DNA of 35,751 nucleotides, taken from positions 1-35,751 of the forward strand of contig CANGWV010000005.1 of assembly GCA_947457875.1 (NCBI GenBank), read 5' to 3'. Positions within the stretch are counted from its first letter, which is position 1, and each line of letters opens with the position of its first letter. Under the pieces are notes generated by a model, which worked only from the letters and a program-made list of their open reading frames with translations, made no database searches and was not told the DNA's origin. A program made the translations under genes and the position numbers. The DNA is from Burkholderiaceae bacterium. GTDB lineage: Bacteria > Pseudomonadota > Gammaproteobacteria > Burkholderiales > Burkholderiaceae. Below, piece after piece: positions 34,391-35,751 of the stretch.

Positions 34391-35751
34391 ATGACAAGGC
34401 AAGGTAACCAGCACACCTCTTCTTCCCATAGCCTGGTGCAAAATCTTCGGCAACAGGTGATGCAAAGCCTACCATTTTCAAAAATGGCCGTAGCCGATGT
34501 TGATTTTTTTCTCACGCAATCCCGCGAGGCTTACTTCGCACCCAAAGAGCGCATTCTCGTGCCGGCCGATGGCCCTCCTCAATTTCTCTATCTCATACGG
34601 CAAGGGCGCGTATCCGGTCGCCGTGATATTCCGGGGATTGAAGAAACCGCTTTTCTATTGGATGCAGGCAGTTTATTTTCGATTGGTTCGGCGTTTGCCA
34701 ACCGGCCTGTTTCCACCACCTACAGTGCGGTGGGCGATTGCTTTTGCTTACTTTTTCCAGTAGCAGCAATGCGCCAATTGCAAGCGCAGTCCAAACCCTT
34801 CAGTGATTTTTTAAGTAATCGCATTTGGGGTTTGCTTCAAGAGTCCCGCACGGCCCTACGCAATTCCTTTGCTTCACAGGCTTTGGCAGACCAATCCCTG
34901 GAAAGTCGGCTGGGTGATTTGCGTTTAAAAAAGCCGCTGATTACTAGCCCCAATACATCTCTGCGCGAAGCGCTGACTCTGATCAACGAGAAAAAAGTAG
35001 GGTCGATTCTAGTTTGCGAGGATGAACAAACCATCGTTGGAATCTTGACCCGCTACGACGTCTTGTCACGCGTGACCCTGAGCAATTTAGATCTCGATAC
35101 ACCCATTTCAAGCGTGATGTCGACTGGAGTAAAAACCTTAAGCGTTGATGACACCGCCGAGATGGCGGGCCTCTTGATGTCGCGTTTTAATATTCGTCAC
35201 TTACCCATTTTGGATCACGGCCGCTTGGTTGGAATTATTTCAGAGCGGGATTTATTTTCCTTGCAGCGTTTATCGCTGAGTAATATCAGCAGTGCTATTC
35301 GTGCTGCCGATGATCTTCCCCTTCTAAAGAAATGCGCCGATGATATTCGTACATTTGCGCGCAATCTCTTGGGGCAAGGCGTTCAGGCCCGCCAACTAAC
35401 GGCCCTGATTAGCCATTTAAATGATGTGCTGACCGAGCAGCTGATTACTCTAACTGCTAAGCGCTATCAATTGAACCCCAGTTGCTTTGCCTGGATTGCC
35501 TTGGGTTCCGAGGGTCGCAGCGAGCAAACCATCGCAACCGATCAAGACAATGCCTTGGTGTATGCCGATGGGCAGGATGAGGCGCAGCGTTTGATTTATC
35601 TGCAGTTCGCTCGGGAAGTGAATGAAGCCCTCGATGCGTGCGGATATCCGCTCTGTAAAGGCAACATCATGGCCAGCAATCCAGAGCTCTGTTTGTCGCA
35701 GCAGGAATGGCTGAGCCGTTTTGATCGTTGGATCGAACAAGGCAATCCAGA
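34391..35751 (+). CDS. cNMP-binding-like / CBS / DUF294 nucleotidyltransferase-like protein, 3' end outside window
   Basis: The frame is open from an ATG at 34391 to the window edge without a stop (453 codons seen). Domains in order: a cyclic-nucleotide-binding-like domain (about residues 40-130, FAPKERILVPADGPPQFLYL and SIGSAFANRPVS), a CBS pair (about 177-228, KKVGSILVCEDEQTIVGILT, and 242-290, RHLPILDHGRLVGIISERD), a helical linker, then the DUF294 nucleotidyltransferase domain with GSEGRSEQT (372-380) and DQD (384-386). A substrate-binding domain should follow outside. This architecture is thought to be a sensor or signal-transduction protein. The cNMP domain lacks the usual phosphate-cassette glutamate. 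The start could also be ATG 34460, which has a purine-rich stretch nearby. Confidence 0.85.
   Translation, partial: MTRQGNQHTSSSHSLVQNLRQQVMQSLPFSKMAVADVDFFLTQSREAYFAPKERILVPADGPPQFLYLIRQGRVSGRRDIPGIEETAFLLDAGSLFSIGSAFANRPVSTTYSAVGDCFCLLFPVAAMRQLQAQSKPFSDFLSNRIWGLLQESRTALRNSFASQALADQSLESRLGDLRLKKPLITSPNTSLREALTLINEKKVGSILVCEDEQTIVGILTRYDVLSRVTLSNLDLDTPISSVMSTGVKTLSVDDTAEMAGLLMSRFNIRHLPILDHGRLVGIISERDLFSLQRLSLSNISSAIRAADDLPLLKKCADDIRTFARNLLGQGVQARQLTALISHLNDVLTEQLITLTAKRYQLNPSCFAWIALGSEGRSEQTIATDQDNALVYADGQDEAQRLIYLQFAREVNEALDACGYPLCKGNIMASNPELCLSQQEWLSRFDRWIEQGNP

Noticed and set aside
34288-34515. Minus-strand open frame of 75 codons upstream of the cNMP/CBS gene
   Set aside because: It overlaps the start of that gene, has a composition rich in Cys and Arg unlike the neighbours, and shows no family resemblance.

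Overview
The window reads as an ordinary chromosomal segment of a free-living betaproteobacterium. Gene order and protein character (rpsI-argC-erpA, dusB-fis-purH-ruvCAB, ubiH-pepP beside lptD-surA-pdxA-rsmA, and miaB-ybeY-corC-lnt-glyQS-gmhB-plsC), together with moderate GC, point to Burkholderiaceae and most likely Polynucleobacter. That placement is inference from layout and family resemblance; no search was run. Genes are tightly packed, and no stretch over 300 bases lacks a gene.

Positions 1-4557 carry rpsI (followed by a GCAA-loop terminator), argC, erpA, anmK (minus strand) and tyrS. From 14124 down to 4564 there is a long minus-strand run: amgK-murU-pepP-ubiH, then dusB-fis-purH-ruvC-ruvA-ruvB. 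It joins cell-wall sugar recycling, ubiquinone synthesis, tRNA modification, nucleoid control, the last steps of IMP synthesis and Holliday-junction processing. Diverging from amgK is lptD-surA-pdxA-rsmA (14156-19817), whose genes all overlap. It converges, with overlapping 3' ends, on a second minus-strand run, miaB-ybeY-corC-lnt-glyQ-glyS-gmhB-plsC (28489 to 19778). Many of these genes build or maintain the envelope: LptD and SurA (LPS export and outer-membrane folding), GmhB (LPS heptose), Lnt (lipoproteins), PlsC (phospholipid), AnmK/AmgK/MurU (peptidoglycan recycling) and later PagP (lipid A).

Positions 28600-31500 are more accessory. They hold a small secreted protein made of six 13-residue repeats (DUF6150, which I recall as the 7_1 'septoil knot' fold), a MOSC protein, a tRNA with CAT anticodon, an outer-membrane barrel protein of unknown role and a divergent PagP lipid A acyltransferase. 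Positions 31600-34242 are a minus-strand set: Na+/H+ antiporter-like protein, L-2-haloacid dehalogenase and DedA transporter. The window ends inside a plus-strand cNMP/CBS/DUF294 signalling protein.

No insertion sequence, prophage, CRISPR array or rRNA was seen. The observations most worth a second look are the repeat/knot protein, the alanine at the acyl-chain ruler position of PagP, the two-cysteine LptD, the absence of phoH (ybeZ) between miaB and ybeY, and the erpA terminator buried in the 3' coding end of anmK.
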